Source of the DNA: VRUE01 sp963805455 | GTDB lineage: Bacteria > Actinomycetota > Thermoleophilia > Solirubrobacterales > 70-9 | Direction: 5' to 3' | Assembly: GCA_963805455.1 (NCBI GenBank) | Contig: CAWDUJ010000010.1 | Span: 194,979-258,978 of the forward strand | Length of the DNA stretch: 64,000 nt | Shown: positions 32,576 to 41,350 of the stretch, piece after piece | Layout of the letters: every line of letters starts with the position of its first letter | Position numbering within the stretch: position 1 is the stretch's first letter | The notes under the pieces: model-generated | The model's database searches: none | Told to the model about the DNA's origin: nothing | What the model saw: only the letters and a program-made list of their open reading frames with translations | Made by a program: the position numbers and the translations under genes

Positions 32576-32601
32576 AAAAGGCCCCGGAAACGGGACCTTT
32601 T
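32576..32601 (+). terminator. Intrinsic terminator-like hairpin
   Basis: AAAAGG (32576-32581) pairs with CCTTTT (32596-32601) and CCCG (32583-32586) with CGGG (32591-32594), with one C/A mismatch and loop GAAA, ending in four T residues. It follows the Met-like tRNA relic directly and could be its old terminator. Confidence 0.6.
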
Positions 32602-32841
32602 CAGGACCCGGAGGGCGATTCGGCACAGTGCCGTGGTACCGCGGTGGTACCAAGGTCTCCGAAGCTCTTGAGAACAATGCGAGCGTGGAAGTCAGCAGAG
32701 CGGCTCCGAAATAGCAGCACGCGGTCGCCGAGTATGAGCAGCGCGGCCCGAGGCTCGGTGACAAAAGACAGCGGGAATTCCGGGATCTTTTGCCCCTCTG
32801 TCCAGTCGACCGCCACCAGCATCAATTGAGATGCTCCTGCA
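32602..32841. other. Intergenic stretch at left island end
   Basis: No coding pattern or RNA gene recognised between the terminator-like hairpin and the AlbA_2 gene. A short direct repeat GTGCCGTGGTACCGCGGTGGTACC occurs in part at about 32628-32650 (two GTGGTACC units). Confidence 0.4.
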
Positions 32842-33985
32842 ATGACCGAAGCCAACTTCCGCCGTCTGTCGATGGCCGATCTTGACGAGATAATTCTGCG
32901 CAGGCTTGTCGGCGAAGGAGAGGCACTGTTTGTCGAGCGCAAGCGGGAACAGCCGAAGAATGGAATCGGCCCTGCCGTCGCCAGCTTTGCCAACACGCTT
33001 GGCGGCTGGCTACTGCTGGGTGTCGCTGACAAGGGCGGCCTCGTCGACTTCGATCCAGGGCGCGGTGATTTCACCGACAAGGTCAGGCATTTGCTGTCAC
33101 AGCAAGTCGATCCGATCCCGCCCTTTGCCGCCGCTGTCTCGGAACTAGACGGCAACAGGGTCGGGGTGATTCGCGTTTTTGAGTCGGCCGACACCCCACA
33201 TCTCGTTCTTAGTGACGGATCGGTGCCAATTCGCGAGCCGGGCGGAATGCGGCGGATTCAGTCGCATGCCGAGCTGATCGAGCTTGCAAAGCGCGGCAAC
33301 GAGGCCCGAGCCGAGGCTCGACATCGATTGCACTCCCTGCCTTACTTAAGCGCCGGGCTCGAGCCAGGCGCACGCGGCTCAGATGCCCCTCCCCCCGGCC
33401 GCCAGTTCGTCGTGCGGGTCGCATCCCTCACACGTTCGGAGGGGTTTGCCGACAGGGTCCCTCAGCACTGATTTCGGCATAAAGGCCCGGGAGTTATCGG
33501 CCGCGCTCTTCCAGGGGCCCGATCCAGCCGACCCCGGTCATCGCCTTGTCGATGGCAGCTTTGACCAACGAGGCTTCAACTTCACGACCAGCCAAATCGG
33601 AACGGCCGACCGCTCCTCGATCATTGCCGATGCCGGTGGCGTTCTTGCGGGGAGAATCGAGTGGCCGCGGAGCGATGTGACCACGTTGCGCCCGGAGTCA
33701 GTGCGTGATGCCCTCATATCGCTGCTTCCAGCGTTGGCCCAGCTTTTCCGGGAGCTCGATACCCAGGGCCGCGCCCTCTCCCAGTTCAACCTGATTGGCT
33801 TCGGCGGCGTCGAGTTCGTCCACCAGCGCGCTGGGGCCGGCCCGCTTCGCAACGATCAAATCGAGATCGGGGGCGAGCTGACCCTGCCACCCGCGGATGA
33901 TGAGATCGAGACTGTGGCCGGAGCTTGGATCAATGAGCTAGCGAGATCGGCCGGCCTTGAGGCTTGGCAGGATCTGCCGCGATAG
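32842..33985 (+). pseudogene. AlbA_2 (Schlafen-like) DNA-binding domain protein, frameshifted
   Basis: The first frame (32842-33471, 209 aa) has the AlbA_2 domain: LVGEGEALFVERKREQPKN, FANTLGGWLLLGVADKGG, VGVIRVFESADTPHLVLSDG and the conserved end VPIREPGGMRRIQSHAELIE. It stops after QFVVRVASLTRSEGFADRV. The next frame continues with a compatible protein, LSTDFGIKARELSAALFQGP to LEAWQDLPR at 33985. A 1-nt shift near 33455-33470 would join them into about 380 residues. AlbA_2 proteins are often accessory or regulatory genes in islands; function here unknown. Confidence 0.65.
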
Positions 33986-34392
33986 GCGAAACCTGGACGA
34001 GGATGAGAGACAGTGCCGCGCAGGAGGCCCGCACAAACGGCCGTATTACCCCGGGTCGATCCGGTAGGCGCCTTTTCGTGTGAGCAGGGATTTTGGCTTT
34101 GTAGGGCTGCTTGCAGCGCCTATTTAGCGGTCGCCGTCCGGTTTGATCCGGTGAAAACTGGCTCTTTGGGGTGGGACTGGCGCACCAATGGCGGACGGCG
34201 AGCTGACGGATGCCCTGGCGACCCTCGCCGATCGGCGGCATTCGACGCCTACATCGCGAGCGCCTTGCGGGTTGGTAGCGTCCCGCCCGCGATGTCCATG
34301 GCCCCCCTTTGCTGCCAACTCCGGTCCATCGTGCGACGCCACGATTCATTCAAGAACAGGACCGAGGGTCAGCGCCGGAAAGAGTCCATGCA
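33986..34392. other. Non-coding stretch in the island
   Basis: About 400 bp with no frame that looks coding on either strand, no tRNA and no strong hairpin noticed. It may hold decayed sequence between the AlbA_2 gene and the next hypothetical gene. Confidence 0.4.
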
Positions 34393-35112
34393 ATGCCCGT
34401 GAGTGACCCACCCGCCCGGATGAAATCGTTTCGGTGGGAGCATGAGATGACCCCGTTGGTTGAGTCCTGCGCCGAGCGGTTCGCGCGATCGCCGGATGGC
34501 CACGATGCGGTATTGGCTGAGATCCCTGCTGCGGTCGGCGTAGTAGATCTACTCGTCGTGAGGTTCGATCGAGATGCGTTAGCCAGTAGGGCAGCCTTGG
34601 GGATCGGTCCGATTTGCTCAAAGACCAAGATCCACGTGCTCGACGCCGTTGGTCCGAAGCGGTGGCGGCGGATTGACACGATTGCTCGGCAGGTCGGATC
34701 GAACGGGCCCGCCCTTTCGCGGTCAACTCTGCTTCCGTTGGCCGACATGGGTCTACTCGAGGTGGACGGAAGCCGCATGCGGAGCACCGGTATTTGGGCA
34801 CCTGTGGCGGCTCACGTTACGGCCATCGAGCTCAAGCTGGAAAAGTGGCGGTCTGCGCTACGGCAGGCCGACAACTTCGCACTGAGCTCGGACCGGACCT
34901 GGGTTGTGCTCGACCACGCCAAGTCAAGCGCAGTCAGGGCGCACGTAGAACATTTTCGATCGGTTGGAATTGGCCTGGCGGCAATAGACCCGGAAGGCAA
35001 GGTCGATGTTTTCGCGCGTCCGAGCGGCCGGCGTCGTCCGGCGGTCCGTTGGCTGAGATCCCTTATGGCCGAGCGAGCTTGGGCCGCTCACGGCGGGTCG
35101 ATCAGCGCCTAG
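34393..35112 (+). CDS. Hypothetical protein, 239 aa
   Basis: Start ATG 34393 is a choice among in-frame ATGs (34420 and 34447 also possible). The N-terminal part is helical. The middle (RRIDTIARQVGSNGPALSRS then TLLPLADMGLLEVDG) looks like a winged-helix reader of a DNA-binding kind. The C-terminus (WVVLDHAKSSAVRAHVEHFR; IGLAAIDPEGKVDVFARPSG) alternates strands and helices like a small nuclease-fold domain. No catalytic motif is certain. It overlaps the convergent gene at 35109 by 4 nt. Confidence 0.6.
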   Translation: MPVSDPPARMKSFRWEHEMTPLVESCAERFARSPDGHDAVLAEIPAAVGVVDLLVVRFDRDALASRAALGIGPICSKTKIHVLDAVGPKRWRRIDTIARQVGSNGPALSRSTLLPLADMGLLEVDGSRMRSTGIWAPVAAHVTAIELKLEKWRSALRQADNFALSSDRTWVVLDHAKSSAVRAHVEHFRSVGIGLAAIDPEGKVDVFARPSGRRRPAVRWLRSLMAERAWAAHGGSISA

Positions 35113-36239
35113 ATCAAGCCCCGCCAGGCATCCAAAAATCCGGCCTGAACGCGGTCTTGAACGCCGACGCTGAGTTCGTCGCGAAACGAGATTGCAGCGT
35201 CGAGCCGGCCGCCGACCATGGTCGCGCGACCGGCGCGGTCTAGCGGCGCTAGCCGCGCGGCTTCCTCATTGGCCCACCAGATTTGATGGCGTTTCGCAGC
35301 GTCTCCATCGTACGTTTCCCCCATCGCGGCGCACTCGGGACAAGTGCAGGTTTCGTACCCGCCAACGGATTTCAGTTCCTCGTGGACCCGCCATTTCACG
35401 GTGCGCAGTAACTGTGGCTCGAAGTAGGGGTTCGACGGCTCGTCGGGGCTGGTCATCGGAATACCGGGTTCCCGGTCCCCCCACGATGAGCCCGCGAGCC
35501 CGCCTGAGAACCCCCACGCACCCCAGGTCATCGCAAGCCATCCAAGCCAGCCGGCGTGGGGCAGCACTAGGTCGATGCCGCCAGCGTAAGCGGCAAGGGT
35601 GACCTCTCGGATGCCTGCGAGGTAGCGGCGGTCACTAATTGGGGGTAGCTCAGCGTGGAACGCGCGGAAGACGAGGCCTTTCGCACCCGACGACACGATC
35701 GCGTTGCCGAGGCGGGTGCGGTGCGGCTCCTCTCTCACATGAGCGCGGTCGACGGCAAGGCCAAGCCACACGGGGGCCTCTCCCGGTTCGTAGCTTGCAC
35801 GAATCGCGGCGGCCGCGTCGAGGACCGCGTAGAGCTCTTCCTGTCCTTTCGCGGCCGTGATGATGGGCGACGGAGTGACAACGATGGACGGCGCCCGGCC
35901 TGCGCCACGCAGGGCCGCCGACAGCTGGTGGTCAATCGACTCTTTCATCCAGTTTTCCCATGTCGCCTGAGAGCCAGGACGAGGTTTCTTCGTCAGCCAA
36001 GGAAAGTGCTTTTCTTTGGTTTTGGTCGGCTCACGGTCGATGCAATGCCCAATAGGGTCGAGAAATGCGTCGCCCTTTGAACGGGCCAGCTCGAAAAGGG
36101 GGTCCAAGGTGGATGGGGCATTCACGGGCGCGAGGACGGTGCCGGGCCTTCCGCCCGGCTCGCCAGCAAGGCTGTCCGAATACGCCACGAGCTCATTGGC
36201 GTTTCTGTTGCCGTGCTGTAGCCAGAATCCCGGCCTCAT
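35109..36239 (-). CDS. Unknown protein coupled to a Ser/Thr kinase (possible TGT-like fold)
   Basis: 376 residues from ATG 36239, overlapping the kinase stop as ATGA. Features: FWLQHGNRNANELVAYSDSL at the start, APSIVVTPSPIITAAKGQEE, AGIREVTLAAYAGGIDLVLP, WGAWGFSGGLAG and a cysteine cluster ETCTCPECAAMGE (C-x-C-x2-C). That cluster with later His residues, plus barrel-like strand order, recalls the zinc site of tRNA-guanine transglycosylase relatives, but this is a guess. Co-translation with the kinase suggests one functional unit. Confidence 0.55.
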   Translation of the reverse strand: MRPGFWLQHGNRNANELVAYSDSLAGEPGGRPGTVLAPVNAPSTLDPLFELARSKGDAFLDPIGHCIDREPTKTKEKHFPWLTKKPRPGSQATWENWMKESIDHQLSAALRGAGRAPSIVVTPSPIITAAKGQEELYAVLDAAAAIRASYEPGEAPVWLGLAVDRAHVREEPHRTRLGNAIVSSGAKGLVFRAFHAELPPISDRRYLAGIREVTLAAYAGGIDLVLPHAGWLGWLAMTWGAWGFSGGLAGSSWGDREPGIPMTSPDEPSNPYFEPQLLRTVKWRVHEELKSVGGYETCTCPECAAMGETYDGDAAKRHQIWWANEEAARLAPLDRAGRATMVGGRLDAAISFRDELSVGVQDRVQAGFLDAWRGLI

Positions 36240-37075
36240 GATGGCGGCCACACCGCGTCGAGCAGTTGGAGGGCTGCCTCTGCCGACGGCCTTTTGTAGG
36301 CCGCCATATCGACCGTGGCATCCACGAAATCGCGAAATCCAGCAGGCCGCGACCCAGGGATGAGGGCCCCGGCGCCCAGCCGCTGAAACCAATCGGCAGG
36401 TGGCGCCGTCTCGCCCCGGCGGAACGGATGGGCGCCGCTGGCCAACTCCGCTGCGACCACCCCGAGCGCCCACATATCCGTCTGATCGATCGCCCGCTCG
36501 CCGCGCAGTTGCTCGGGGGCCATGTAGGGCCAGGTACCAGCGGCCCATGGGTAGACCGTCATGCTCGTCAAATCGAGCAATCGACTTAGGCCAAGGTCTA
36601 TTATCACCGGCCTCGCCCAGTCCCCGTCCCGGAGAATGATGTTTTCGGGCTTGATGTCGCGGTGAACGATCTGATTGGCGTGAAGAACCGCGAGGCCGGT
36701 GGTCACGCCGTGAATGCATGCCCGAAGGTGGTCGTCGTCTGGCAGCGACCCCGGGTCGATGTGGCTGCGAACATCGCCACCGTCGATGAACTCACTGACC
36801 AGATAGCAGTAGCTCGTCCCGTCGCTTGCGACCAGGTTGTCGCCGTATCGATGGACATCGACAACGAGTGGTGAAGAGACGCGCTCCAGCGCCTTCACCT
36901 CGCGATCGAAGCGTTCGGGCTCAGGGTTCTTGACAATCACCTTGAGTGCCTCCACCACTGCCCCCTTCTCAAGGCGCCAGCATTCGCCGCTTCCGCTCGG
37001 CTGGCCAATCGGCGAGACTGCGTCGAACGGACCCAGCTGTGCCGATATCTCATCCTCCCGAAAAACCCTTGCCAT
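36236..37075 (-). CDS. Soluble Ser/Thr protein kinase (Hanks type)
   Basis: 279 residues from ATG 37075 (sequence farther upstream in frame is antisense to the recombinase remnant). ATP-Lys region VVEALKVIVKN, catalytic loop IVHRDIKPENIILRDG, the metal motif is DLG rather than DFG (PVIIDLGLSRLLDL), activation-segment end GTWPYMAPEQLRGE, and TDMWALGVVAAEL. The glycine loop is loose (IGQPSGSGECW). It is a bare kinase domain without membrane helix or PASTA units. It precedes and overlaps an unknown protein (ATGA), likely its partner or substrate. Confidence 0.85.
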   Translation of the reverse strand: MARVFREDEISAQLGPFDAVSPIGQPSGSGECWRLEKGAVVEALKVIVKNPEPERFDREVKALERVSSPLVVDVHRYGDNLVASDGTSYCYLVSEFIDGGDVRSHIDPGSLPDDDHLRACIHGVTTGLAVLHANQIVHRDIKPENIILRDGDWARPVIIDLGLSRLLDLTSMTVYPWAAGTWPYMAPEQLRGERAIDQTDMWALGVVAAELASGAHPFRRGETAPPADWFQRLGAGALIPGSRPAGFRDFVDATVDMAAYKRPSAEAALQLLDAVWPPS

Positions 37076-37198
37076 GGTGGAGGGGTTCCTACCACGTGCG
37101 GCCGGCGCGATCAATCTGAGTATGTCGGCGGAGTCCCTAACCTGGGGCGAATCAGGGGTGTGGATTGAAGTGCGGATCCGACGGTTCGTGGCGGGTTC

Positions 37199-37353
37199 AT
37201 GGGCCTTTCCTCGATCAAGGTAAGCTTCGATCTCTATGGCCACCTCATGCCGGAACCGAGGCCGAGGCTACTGCCTTGCTAGGTACATATCTGACTGCTG
37301 AGGAAGAGGCTGGGAGCCGAACCGCCAAGGCTCCAGCACCGCGCAGTGTGTGA
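37199..37353 (+). pseudogene. Tyrosine recombinase (integrase), C-terminal remnant with frameshift
   Basis: From 37199 one frame reads MGLSSIKVSFDLYGHLMPE, the segment of phage-type integrases that holds the catalytic Tyr (xHSSIxxTxDxYGHLMP). One frame over, the sequence continues TEAEATALLGTYLTAEEEAG to TGA at 37351-37353, the normal end of these proteins. A 1-nt shift near 37250 separates them, and no integrase body is found upstream. It is probably what remains of the island integrase. Confidence 0.75.
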
Positions 37354-37553
37354 CCAAGTTGGCGGCATTAAGTTCTATAGGTTCCTCGGCGCTGAATTCC
37401 TCGATCCAGGGTTGTAGGTGTCCTCGAGTGAGCATGAGCGCGAGTGGGTCGAGGATGCATTTCGGGCTCCAGCACGGCGCACCTCGGGCGCGTGCCGCTC
37501 GCAATCGGCCGGAAACCCACATGGGAAGTCGGGCATCGGGCCGTGCTGGGTGT
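37354..37553. other. Intergenic region before aldehyde dehydrogenase end
   Basis: No gene recognised. At the right end GTCTAG (37552-37557) and CTAGAC (37561-37566) form a short inverted repeat overlapping the aldehyde dehydrogenase stop. Confidence 0.4.
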
Positions 37554-38936
37554 CTAGTAGCTAGACGCTCCCCGCCTGATCAGCTTCTTGTTCACGAATT
37601 CGTCGACGCCCAGCCTGCCGAGCTCGCGTCCGAATCCCGACCGCTTGACCCCACCAAACGGTAGCTCGGGAGCACGCACCCCGATCAAATTGATGAACAC
37701 CATGCCTGCGTCGATCTGATCGGCGACCCGCGTGGCCTGCTCCTCGTCGTTGCTCATGATGTACGCGCTCAGGCCGAAAGGGGTGTCGTTGGCCAGGGTG
37801 ACCGCCTCCTCCTCCGATGCCACGCGGTAGACCTGGGCCACCGGTCCGAAGAACTCTTCGCGGTACGCGTCGTTGTCCGGGGAGATGTCGGTGAGGAGGG
37901 TAGGTTCGAAGAAATTCCCGTCGCGGCGGCCGCCGACGAGGAGGGTCGCCCCACGATCGACCGCGCGGCGGACCTGTTCCTCCAGGCGTTGGGCGGCGGT
38001 CTCCGAGGAGACCGGGCCGATAGCGGTCTCGGATGAGCTCGGGTCGCCAGGCTTCACCGCGCCGAGAACCTCGCCGAGCCTCTCGACGAAGGGCTCGTAG
38101 AGATCGTCGGCGACGATCATGCGCTTAGGTGAGTTGCAGGCCTGGCCGGCATTCCCGAGCCGCGCCGTCGCGGCGGTTTCGACCAGCCGGTCGAGGTCAT
38201 CCGTCCCGAGGACCACGAAGGGGTCGGAGCCACCGAGCTCGAGGACCACTTTCTTCAGGTTCCGACCGGCGATCTCGGCTACGGCGGCGCCTGCCCGCTC
38301 CGAGCCGGTGACGGTCACACCGCAAACCCGCGGATCCCCGATCACCCACTCGATTTGCTCGTTGGTGGCGTAGATGTTCTCGTAGGCCCCTTCGGGAAAT
38401 CCGGCGTCGCGGAAGATCTCGGAGATCGCCTCCGCCGATTCAGGGCACTGGGGAGCGTGCTTGAGGATGATCGGGTTGCCGATCAGCAGGTTCGGGGCCG
38501 CCACGCGGGATACTTGGTAGTAAGGGAAGTTCCAAGGCATGATCCCGAGCAGGACGCCGAGCGAGCTCCGCCGGATTACCGCGGACCCCTCGCCCCCGAG
38601 GAGCTCGATCGGTTCATCCGCCGTCAGCTCCTCGGCCCGATCCGCGTAGTACTGGTAGATCGTGTTGGTGTAGTCGATCTCACCGAGCGCCTGCGTGATC
38701 GGCTTGCCCATCTCACGGCCGATGATCGCCCCGAGCCGTTCGCGCCTCTCTGAGTGCAGTTCGCCGACCCGGCGCAGGAGCGCTCCCCGATCGGCCGTGC
38801 TGGTCGAGGACGACCAGCCTTGGTGCACACGCTCGGCTCGGTCGATGGCCGCCCGAAGCTCCTCGTCCGTGATCGTCGGGTACTCCTTGACCGTCTCGCC
38901 GGTCGCCGGATCGACGACCGCGTACATGGCGCTCAT
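37554..38936 (-). CDS. NAD(P)-dependent aldehyde dehydrogenase (succinate-semialdehyde type)
   Basis: 460 residues, the normal length of the GabD/Sad group. Substrate-channel and cofactor motifs: GIMPWNFPYYQV, VTVTGSERAGAAVAEIAGRN, catalytic Glu in KKVVLELGGSDPFVVL and catalytic Cys in GNAGQACNSPKRM, then EEFFGPVAQVYRV and PFGGVKRSGFGRELG. It oxidises aldehydes to acids. The group fits succinate semialdehyde, but the true substrate could be another aldehyde made by the island pathway. Immediately upstream lies a fragment of an ABC-ATPase gene, so its original promoter context may be disturbed. Confidence 0.9.
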   Translation of the reverse strand: MSAMYAVVDPATGETVKEYPTITDEELRAAIDRAERVHQGWSSSTSTADRGALLRRVGELHSERRERLGAIIGREMGKPITQALGEIDYTNTIYQYYADRAEELTADEPIELLGGEGSAVIRRSSLGVLLGIMPWNFPYYQVSRVAAPNLLIGNPIILKHAPQCPESAEAISEIFRDAGFPEGAYENIYATNEQIEWVIGDPRVCGVTVTGSERAGAAVAEIAGRNLKKVVLELGGSDPFVVLGTDDLDRLVETAATARLGNAGQACNSPKRMIVADDLYEPFVERLGEVLGAVKPGDPSSSETAIGPVSSETAAQRLEEQVRRAVDRGATLLVGGRRDGNFFEPTLLTDISPDNDAYREEFFGPVAQVYRVASEEEAVTLANDTPFGLSAYIMSNDEEQATRVADQIDAGMVFINLIGVRAPELPFGGVKRSGFGRELGRLGVDEFVNKKLIRRGASSY

Positions 38937-38965
38937 GCTTGTCCTCCTGGTAGACGACTACGGGC

Positions 38966-39130
38966 GACCGGACCTTCCTCCACGATCTCCCCGTCACACA
39001 TGACGGCGACACGATCGCATAGCTGTTTGACGACCGCAAGGTCGTGGGAGATGAAGAGCATCGTCAGGCCCAGCACCCTTGGAGGCGCTTCAGGAGGATC
39101 AGTATCGAGGCCTGGGTCGAGACATTGACG
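38966..39130 (-). pseudogene. Duplicated fragment of the dppF-like ABC ATPase gene
   Basis: On the minus strand this piece reads GLTMLFISHDLAVVKQLCDR, then VAVMCDGEIVEEG, nearly identical in DNA and protein to the segment at about 43707-43875 within the ABC ATPase gene. Homology stops abruptly on both sides and there is no Walker A, so it cannot work. It records a small copy-and-insert or recombination event within the island. Confidence 0.8.
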
Positions 39131-39231
39131 AGGCACGTCCCGGGGCACCTCCGGCGCCGGCCGCGGCTCGACCCGCAGGTCGCGCGGCCCGTGGAGGACG
39201 GTGCCTCGGTTCTGCGTGCGCCCTCGCATCC

Positions 39232-40068
39232 CTAGGTTCCCTTCTCGCCCTCGGCGTCCTCGGTGACGGCGAGGCTCGTCTTCCCCCCGGCGGCGACGCG
39301 CACCTCTGGGCCGGCGTCCTGGATGTTCTTGAGGATCTCCGGGTCCGCACCCTGGTCGGTAATCAGCACGTCGACCTCGGTCAGCGGAGCGAAGATCGAG
39401 AGGTGAACGTTGCCGAGCTTGGAGTGGTCGGCGACCACGACGACCCGCAAGGCAGCGTCCATCATAGCCCGCTTCACCGCCGCCTCAGCCGGGCTGGGGG
39501 TGGTCAGTCCGGTGCTCGGGTGGACGCCGTAGGCGGCGATCATCGCGACGTCGACCCGCACCTCTTCGAGCGAGTGCAGCACCCAGCTGTCGACCGTCGC
39601 CAGCGTCTTCTCGCGGACGCGACCGCCGAGCATCATCACCTCGACCTTCGGCTTCACCATCAGCCCCTCTGCGACCGGCAGCGAGTTGGTCACCACCGTC
39701 ACCTCGCGATCGTCGGGGAAGAACTCGACCAGCGCCGCGGTCGTCGTCCCGGCGTCGATCAGGAGCGCGCCGGCGCTCGGGACCTCGTCGACGGCCGCCA
39801 GCATGATCGCCCGCTTCTCCTCGCTCATCGTCACCGCCCGCTGGGCGACGGTCGGAATGATGTGGGTCCGCTCGATCGGGATTGCGCCGCCGTGCACCCG
39901 CCGCAGCAGCGTCGCCCGCTCCAGTTTGCTGAGGTCGCGGCGGATCGTCTCGGTCGTCACCGCGAAGCGGCGGCCGAGCTCGTTGACGTCGACGCGGCCG
40001 TCGCGGCGGGCGATCGCGAGGATCTCCTGCTGGCGCTCGGAGGCGAAGAGGCCGGCCACGGGCCCCAT
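39232..40068 (-). CDS. DeoR/GlpR-family transcriptional repressor
   Basis: 278 residues from ATG 40068, supported by GGGGAG 6 nt upstream; an ATG at 40122 would add 18 residues. The DeoR winged helix is clear: ERQQEILAIARRDGRVDVNE, then VTTETIRRDLSKLERATLLR and RVHGGAIP. The effector domain has LIDAGTTTAALVEFFPD, VTVVTNSLPVAEGL, MMLGGRVREKTLATV and VVVADHSKLG. These regulators respond to sugar phosphates. It is divergent from the aldolase/kinase pair and probably controls it. Confidence 0.92.
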   Translation of the reverse strand: MGPVAGLFASERQQEILAIARRDGRVDVNELGRRFAVTTETIRRDLSKLERATLLRRVHGGAIPIERTHIIPTVAQRAVTMSEEKRAIMLAAVDEVPSAGALLIDAGTTTAALVEFFPDDREVTVVTNSLPVAEGLMVKPKVEVMMLGGRVREKTLATVDSWVLHSLEEVRVDVAMIAAYGVHPSTGLTTPSPAEAAVKRAMMDAALRVVVVADHSKLGNVHLSIFAPLTEVDVLITDQGADPEILKNIQDAGPEVRVAAGGKTSLAVTEDAEGEKGT

Positions 40069-40390
40069 CTGGAGCTCCCCTGGCTCCGCCTGCGACCCGT
40101 CGGCTCGATCTGACTTCTTCATCGGCGGCGTCGGAGCCGCCGGCGAGTGTCCAGCGGCTCGGGGTGAGTTTGTTCTATCTGCTTTTTGTGTTGGGTTGGC
40201 ACTTGTTTCCTGCCCGTTATAGTCCGTCTCGGTGGGACGGCGGCCTCGTTTCAGCGCCGCGTGCGCAAGCAAAGCTTTACAAAGTCCCCATTTTTCCTGA
40301 TCCAGAGCAAAGAAACGGAGGCAGTCGGCAATCGCAGGCGTTTTTGGGAAGCGATGTGTGCCTTCTCCTGCGCATCCGGCATATAGACCA
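40069..40390. promoter_or_regulatory. Divergent regulatory region between DeoR gene and sugar module
   Basis: 322 bp. A plus-strand promoter candidate is TTGGCA (40196-40201), 16 bp, TATAGT (40218-40223). Just upstream lies a T-rich stretch with TTTGTT and TTTTTGTG blocks (about 40169-40191), the kind of sequence DeoR proteins bind. The long 5' leader (about 160 nt) before ATG 40391 holds nothing I recognise. Confidence 0.5.
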
Positions 40391-41341
40391 ATGAAAACAG
40401 AAGACAACACGCAGGAGGCCGCCTCTGTCGACCGCCCCTCGCCGCCCGTCCCCTTGTTTGTCCTCGCCTGCGACCACCGGGCATCGATCCCGGTGATGTT
40501 CGGTGACATGGTGTCATTGGCAGATTCGGAATCGGTCGAGCGCATCAAGTGGGTCGTCTTCCGCGGCCTGCTGGCGGCGATCGAGGACGACGAGAATCGG
40601 GTCGACGATTCCGCCGGACTGCTGGTCGACGAGATCTTCGGCGGCGCGGTGGCACGCGAGAGCCGAGCGCACGGGATCTCGCTGACGATGCCGATCGAGG
40701 CTAGCGGCCCTCCCTTTCGGCTCCAATATCCCGACGACTTCGTCGCCCACGTTGCCACCTTCGAGCCCGACTTCGCCAAGGCGATGATGACCATCAATCC
40801 CGAGGAAGGCCCGGCCTATCGGCGCCAGCTCGACGACCTCGCGCGGGCTTTCGCCGAGCTCGAGTCGCGGCTTGGACGGAGCCAGGGGATGATGCTCGAG
40901 CTGATCGTGCCGCCGACCGAGGAGCAGCTGGCGCAGTGTGGCGGGGACCAGGAGCGTTTCGACCGCGAGCTGCGCCCGGAGCTCGTCTGCCGGGCGATCG
41001 ACGATGTCTACCGGCTCGGCATGTGGCCGACGGTGTGGAAGCTCGAGGGCCTCGAGAGCGTGGCCGACTACGAGCGCGTCTCGGGGACCTTCCGCCGGTA
41101 TGACGACGCCGTCCGGGCCCTCGTGCTGGGTCGCCGGGCTTCCTCCGAGCGGGTCGCCTACTGGCTGCGGCTCGCCGCGCGCGACGACGGCTTCGACGGC
41201 TTCGCGATCGGTCGTAGCATCTGGGAGGAGCCGATCCGCGGGTTCCTCCGCGGCGCCGACTCCGAAGCTACGGCGATCGCCGCGATCGGCGACCGCTACG
41301 CCGAGTTCGTCGAGATCTATCGTCAGGCCGCGGCGGGGTAG
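40391..41341 (+). CDS. DUF2090/IolC-C-terminal-like aldolase-fold protein
   Basis: 316 residues from ATG 40391. The start LFVLACDHRASIPVMFGD and later segments SAGLLVDEIFGGAVARES, GISLTMPIEASG, GMMLELIVPPTEEQL, WPTVWKLEGLESVADY and FDGFAIGRSIWEEPIRGFL match the TIM-barrel group that includes 5-dehydro-2-deoxyphosphogluconate aldolase domains and LacD-like tagatose-bisphosphate aldolases. The WKLEG and FAIGRS motifs fit a phosphate-binding barrel. With the adjacent FGGY kinase it likely splits a phosphorylated sugar acid. Exact substrate not determinable. Confidence 0.75.
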   Translation: MKTEDNTQEAASVDRPSPPVPLFVLACDHRASIPVMFGDMVSLADSESVERIKWVVFRGLLAAIEDDENRVDDSAGLLVDEIFGGAVARESRAHGISLTMPIEASGPPFRLQYPDDFVAHVATFEPDFAKAMMTINPEEGPAYRRQLDDLARAFAELESRLGRSQGMMLELIVPPTEEQLAQCGGDQERFDRELRPELVCRAIDDVYRLGMWPTVWKLEGLESVADYERVSGTFRRYDDAVRALVLGRRASSERVAYWLRLAARDDGFDGFAIGRSIWEEPIRGFLRGADSEATAIAAIGDRYAEFVEIYRQAAAG

Positions 41342-41350
41342 AGACGAACC

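Noticed and set aside
37268..37522. 84-aa minus-strand frame beside the integrase remnant
   Set aside because: No family signal, and it is antisense to the recombinase end; judged a chance frame.
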